Translations under genes and position numbers: made by a program
Assembly: GCA_964593705.1 (NCBI GenBank)
Contig: CAZQIV010000004.1
Location: 47,644 to 111,643 of the forward strand
DNA from: SABY01 sp964593705
Lineage (GTDB): Bacteria; Bacteroidota; Bacteroidia; Bacteroidales; 4484-276
Direction of reading: 5' to 3'
Length of the DNA stretch: 64,000 nucleotides
The notes under the pieces: generated by a model
What the model saw: the letters and a program-made list of their open reading frames with translations, nothing else
What the model was told of the DNA's origin: nothing
The model's database searches: none
Part shown: piece after piece, positions 61,301 to 64,000 of the stretch
How positions within the stretch are numbered: position 1 is the stretch's first letter
Layout: every line of letters starts with the position of its first letter

Positions 61301-63139
61301 CTACACACGATAATAGAAATTGGCAGCGGATACCCGGTTTCAGTTACAAATGGAAATGTATCCTATACCAACGACCAATGTGGAATTTGGGTTGACTGGA
61401 ATAATGATTTTGATTTTGAAGATGCGGATGAACAAATTGTTGTTTCGGGTACTCCCGGAACCGGACCCTACAATGCAACAATTACTCCCCCCGCCGGAAC
61501 ACTATTGGGTGATGTAAGAATGAGGATCAGGATTACAAGAGATGGGGCAGTGACCCCCTGTGGCATAAACGGATATGGTGAAGTTGAAGATTACCTGTTA
61601 AGAATATATCCTGCCAACTGGAGCTTCGTACCAACACCGGATACTCATTTAATTACTGTTCCTTTTGATGTTGCACTACCAGGAATTTCACTTTCTGATG
61701 GAGATTTAATTGTGATATTTTATAGCGATGAATTAGATAATGAGGCCTGTGGTGGTGCAGGAATCTGGGATGACACCAAAAATCTGCTTGTAACTGCCTA
61801 TGGTGATGATGTAACTACTCCACTAGTAAAAGATGGCTTCGCGAACAGCGAGGCTTTGGCATGGAAAGTTTATTATGAAGCAAGTGGGACCGGGGAGTAT
61901 GTTGAAGTAGAATATGAGCAGGGATTCCCCAATAATGACGGGACATTTGTTAGCGGTGGTATTTCGGCGCTTGCTTCAATTACAAGCCAAATTACCTGTT
62001 ATGATTTACCAATTATGGGTGGATGGAGTGGCATTTCAAGCTATATGGTGCCCTCCGATCCTGATCTTGAAAATATGTTCAGCGAAATATCAGGTTCCTT
62101 TTCAATTATGTATAATTTTGATGGTACTTATTGGCCCGATCAGGGAATGAACACTCTTGTTGACTGGGATGTGAATAGTGGGTATGTAATAAAGCTGATG
62201 ACAGGTGAATTTTTACAAATTTGTGGTGAGGAAGTAGCAAACAAAACCGTTGATCTTAACATCAACTGGAACCTTGTTCCGGTATTAAGTAGTTCAAACC
62301 ATAATGTTGAAAGTCTTTTTGCCGGGCTTAACGGCCTGGTTGTGGTAAAAGGGATTGGTAGCGATGGCGTTTACTGGCCTTATTTCGATGTGAACACATT
62401 TGGCGCTTTCGAATCGGGCAAGGCTTACTTCGTTAACATGAGTTCAGCAGGTTCTATTACTTACCCTTCCGATGGAGATAATACTATACAGGAAAAACCT
62501 TTTGAATTTGAAAATGTATCACCCTGGAACGACATCCTCCACACTGCAGGAACACATGTTGTGGCATTTACCAGGGAAGCTGCTTTAGTTTTTGAATCCG
62601 GGGATATTATCGGAGCATTTACCCAAACAGGCTTGTGTGCCGGAATGATGGAGTACCATAAGGATGCAACCGCCCTTGTATTGAATGGTGATGATGTTTA
62701 TACCAGTGCTGTTGATGGATTTGTTTCAGATGAGAATTTCAACTTTAAGATTTACAGGCCATCTTCACACCAGGTTTTCGAACTTGAAGTGGAATACGAG
62801 CAGCTTAAGGCTGGAAATTCTTCAACAGAAAATCAGGGATCATTCCTTGCAAATGGCTTGTCGGCTGTTAAAGAGGTGAAGTTGTTACCACTTTCGATTT
62901 CGGATCTGCATCTCAGTGACATTAATATTCATCCAAACCCAACAACAGGAACCATTTATATTAATGGTATCGGGCAGGAATCTGAAATAACAATTTTTAA
63001 TTCTCTGGGCCGCAAGGTTTACTATAATTATATGAGCAGCCCTGTTAAAATTGATTTGAATGGGAAACCAAGCGGGATTTATATTGTGAAAATCTCAAAT
63101 ACCCTCGGGATTTATTTTGACAAAGTTGTAATAGAGTAG
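58379..63139 (+). CDS. Large multidomain T9SS-secreted protein
   Basis: 1586 residues from the ATG at 58379, where a signal peptide starts (ending GIAQ at ~22); the longer frame from 58301 is rejected. Residues ~105-515 resemble a bacterial propeller-like exported domain (GGSPPDTDGEVGPNHYVQ). Then two PKD domains (~522-690; SFPGGTPSSFTGQNPP and SFPGGTPASFDGQNPP), a GEVED domain (~690-832; YGETEDYTI), a fibronectin-like domain (~838-930), a second GEVED domain (~937-1077; YGEVEDYLLR), a long region with two to three beta modules (~1080-1500), and a type A sorting domain (~1503-1586; NIHPNPTTGTIYING). Probably a surface adhesin or a peptidase/glycan binder; no catalytic motif is clear. Confidence 0.9.
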   Translation: MKTIKVSLLIAIILLCWSTGIAQRRVVKVKPVVETAAGYKLSIPIRDIPATLPDPESNKKERNEELKQRIYPYAATALPKGPDAVWQKENGRVQQTKAPVQNFEGVGNLFGGSPPDTDGEVGPNHYVQMINVSFQVFDKSGNSLYGPAANNTITGGSTNDGDPVILYDEQADRWLATQFDVSSNPNAILMAVSQTNDPTGSWHQFSFEWNSMPDYPKFGIWEDGYYMGANASGNSIAVFERSKMLAGDASAKVVKFQNNQTPNSGFHCVMPLDNDGAWSPSGTPGSFITINDDAWGGSDELRIWELDVDWNNTSNSTFTLTQSIPVSPFDANFGTSWENIPQPGTSQKVDAISQVLMFRAQYRNFGTHQTIVCNHTVDVNGSDHAGIRWYELRKTGGSWTLRQQSTYAPDSDNRWMGSIAMNSNGDIGLGYSVSSSSTYPSIRYCGQSAGENANASGLMDIAEGTIIAGTGSQTGSERWGDYSCLSVDPSDDNTFWFTTEYVETTGGSNWQTRIASFQFAPAGLNAEFSGTPANICTGGSASFTDQSTGSPISWEWSFPGGTPSSFTGQNPPAVVYNISGTYNVELTVGDGITTDTETKAGFITVNNILANFIGEPTTVVAGNPVTFTDNSSCNPTSWTWSFPGGTPASFDGQNPPAISYNTVGSFDVSLTVSNVSGSNTNTKTAYITAGNCTYCESTFATDEEYITNVTFNTINNSSSFNPNGYGDYTAQSTNIEIGSSHTLSVSFSSAGFEEFARAWFDWNQDCDFDDAGEAFDPGSGADATLTASINVPAGAATGQTRMRVSIEWDSYPDPCNPHSDYGETEDYTINISSGAPVPPTCTTPVFPLDATTGVGVSPNLTWVAAAEATGYSIYFGTNNPPTNIENGTDLGNVTSFTPSSNLNAGTIYYWKIIPYNVSGSATACPVWSFTTEYSSSTYCNAGSGNCDEFIEKVTVGSIDNPSTCSPGGYHNYTNLHTIIEIGSGYPVSVTNGNVSYTNDQCGIWVDWNNDFDFEDADEQIVVSGTPGTGPYNATITPPAGTLLGDVRMRIRITRDGAVTPCGINGYGEVEDYLLRIYPANWSFVPTPDTHLITVPFDVALPGISLSDGDLIVIFYSDELDNEACGGAGIWDDTKNLLVTAYGDDVTTPLVKDGFANSEALAWKVYYEASGTGEYVEVEYEQGFPNNDGTFVSGGISALASITSQITCYDLPIMGGWSGISSYMVPSDPDLENMFSEISGSFSIMYNFDGTYWPDQGMNTLVDWDVNSGYVIKLMTGEFLQICGEEVANKTVDLNINWNLVPVLSSSNHNVESLFAGLNGLVVVKGIGSDGVYWPYFDVNTFGAFESGKAYFVNMSSAGSITYPSDGDNTIQEKPFEFENVSPWNDILHTAGTHVVAFTREAALVFESGDIIGAFTQTGLCAGMMEYHKDATALVLNGDDVYTSAVDGFVSDENFNFKIYRPSSHQVFELEVEYEQLKAGNSSTENQGSFLANGLSAVKEVKLLPLSISDLHLSDINIHPNPTTGTIYINGIGQESEITIFNSLGRKVYYNYMSSPVKIDLNGKPSGIYIVKISNTLGIYFDKVVIE

Positions 63140-63253
63140 CTTACATTGGAAACCTGACAGGTGGGGTGTTAAATCTGAGTTTTACTTTTGCGTTCCATTT
63201 TCTATGAATTTCTTCAACAATTCGATAGTCGAGCAAAGGCAAGTCTCCTACAT

Positions 63254-63430
63254 ATAGATTCCTCAGTCCCCGAAGGGTCGGGGCAGGCTGCTGCGCTCCA
63301 TCGGAATGACAAGGGTGGGCAATTGTGCAGTGAAGGCGAGAGAAAGCGGGCGCGGAGCACCCGCTTTCTCTCGCCTTCACACCTCCTAAAAACCACCATT
63401 GTCATTTCGACCGAAGGGAGAAATCTCATT
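63254..63430. repeat. AGATT(T/C)CTC-ended element with 24-bp palindrome
   Basis: Ends ATAGATTCCTCAGTCCCCGA and CGAAGGGAGAAATCTCATT. Palindrome 63330-63353 with 63357-63380 (one mismatch at the GCGC/GCAC apex), loop GGA. A CCCCGAAGGGTCGGGG hairpin lies at 63268-63283. No gene in 63140-63608. Confidence 0.85.
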
Positions 63431-63608
63431 GAAAAAAACAGACTTGCTGAAATACTGTTTGGTATCAATAAACTAAGCTACATTATTCATAAATTATTGA
63501 TCTATGTTGCCGCATCCTTTAGGGCACAGGTTTTAAATGATTGATAATTAATTGATTCAAAATCCTGAGAAATTTTTAAACTAAACAAATAAATTATTCC
63601 CAACTTCA

Positions 63609-64000
63609 TCAATTACTCAAAATCAGCCAGGTAATGTAGGCCAGGTAAACCAACATCATCAACATGCCTTCGGTGCGGGTTATCTTTTTACCCTTACCAA
63701 CCAAAACAAAAAAAGCAACTACAAGATTGGCCATAATCATTACACCAATATCAAAATTAAGGGCTTTGCTAAAGGGCAATGGTTTGATGATGGAACTGAG
63801 ACCCAACACCAGGAAAATATTGAAAATATTCGAGCCCAGGGCATTGCCAAGCGCGATACCGGAGTTTTTTTTGAGTGCCGCGATAATGGAGGTTACCAGT
63901 TCGGGGAGGGAGGTGGCAACGGCAATAATTGTAATCCCCACCAATGCGTTGCTCATGCCAAAATCTGTGGCTATAACCACGGCACCATCCACAACCCAGG
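63609..64000 (-). CDS. CaCA-family calcium/sodium antiporter, C-terminal part (cut by window edge)
   Basis: The frame stays open to the last base, so the gene continues to the right. Visible part (~130 residues) has IAVATSLPELVTSIIAA and GNALGSNIFNIFLVLG, the second alpha-repeat signature of CaCA antiporters such as YrbG, with three further hydrophobic segments. Exchanges Ca2+ for Na+ (or K+/Na+) across the inner membrane. Start not in window. Confidence 0.92.
   Translation of the reverse strand, partial: WVVDGAVVIATDFGMSNALVGITIIAVATSLPELVTSIIAALKKNSGIALGNALGSNIFNIFLVLGLSSIIKPLPFSKALNFDIGVMIMANLVVAFFVLVGKGKKITRTEGMLMMLVYLAYITWLILSN

Noticed and set aside
63188..63544. 118-codon frame on the plus strand
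   Set aside because: Runs through the palindrome at 63330-63380 and hairpin at 63268; no domain.

Overview
This 64 kb window comes from a member of the Bacteroidota, probably a Bacteroidales/Marinilabiliales-like lineage. Evidence: many genes have the Bacteroidetes promoter element TAnnTTTG; there are two proteins with type IX secretion (T9SS) C-terminal sorting domains, Bacteroidetes-style Crp/Fnr, Tricorn-protease and Sortilin/BNR genes, and AT-rich DNA with weak Shine-Dalgarno signals. It is a draft scaffold: 100 Ns at 57744-57843 are flanked by an identical 55-bp overlap, so that gap is probably false.

Layout. 1-2.6 kb: two rhodanese-like proteins sharing a C-terminal tail, and a divergent TatC. 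2.8-3.9 kb: an FNR-type regulator divergent from a small membrane protein, with a perfect TGTGA-N6-TCACA operator between them. 4-7.9 kb: amino-acid catabolism (FtcD for histidine, an aromatic amino acid hydroxylase). 8.4-12.9 kb: a kinase-like protein, PyrF, and an O-antigen-ligase/TPR protein ending in four 54-residue repeats. 13-23 kb: a selenium-dependent molybdenum hydroxylase-type island (xanthine dehydrogenase-like protein, two fold-type II PLP enzymes, YgfK) with a divergent MocA/YgfJ-like nucleotidyltransferase. 23.8-32.4 kb: Tricorn-like protease, DUF134 regulator with NifX-like protein, CAP-SPOR protein, M20 amidohydrolase, TrmH-like methyltransferase. 32.7-33.4 kb: UPF0175/DUF3368 toxin-antitoxin pair. 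33.6-36.3 kb: sirtuin and a serine hydrolase. 36.4-39.7 kb: a tRNA-like remnant, then a decayed type I restriction locus (hsdM', hsdS', 'hsdR') that surrounds an intact ATPase-DUF4276 pair and a nuclease with an internal stop. 39.8-49.7 kb: GT39-like glycosyltransferase, BNR/sortilin protein, two-gene lipoprotein operon, FtsE. 50-53.5 kb: truncated T9SS protein, ISAzo13-like element with a -1 frameshift, broken ankyrin gene. 53.6-64 kb: Na+/solute symporter, TPR-HTH regulator, a 1586-residue T9SS protein and a partial Ca2+/Na+ antiporter.

Intergenic space is filled with nested palindromic repeats: several MITE-like families with terminal inverted repeats, hairpins whose arms change in a compensated way between copies, three long palindromes of identical geometry but different stem sequence, tiny 14-20 bp palindromes that look insertable, and two loci of a strict 9-bp minisatellite. 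Many of these begin at or within a few bases of stop codons.

The most promising leads are the ATPase-DUF4276 module kept intact inside a dead restriction locus, the rhodanese tail plus TatC lacking both canonical signal-binding glutamates, the palindromes with compensated stems, and the 54-residue repeats. All identifications come from reading the sequence; no database search was run.
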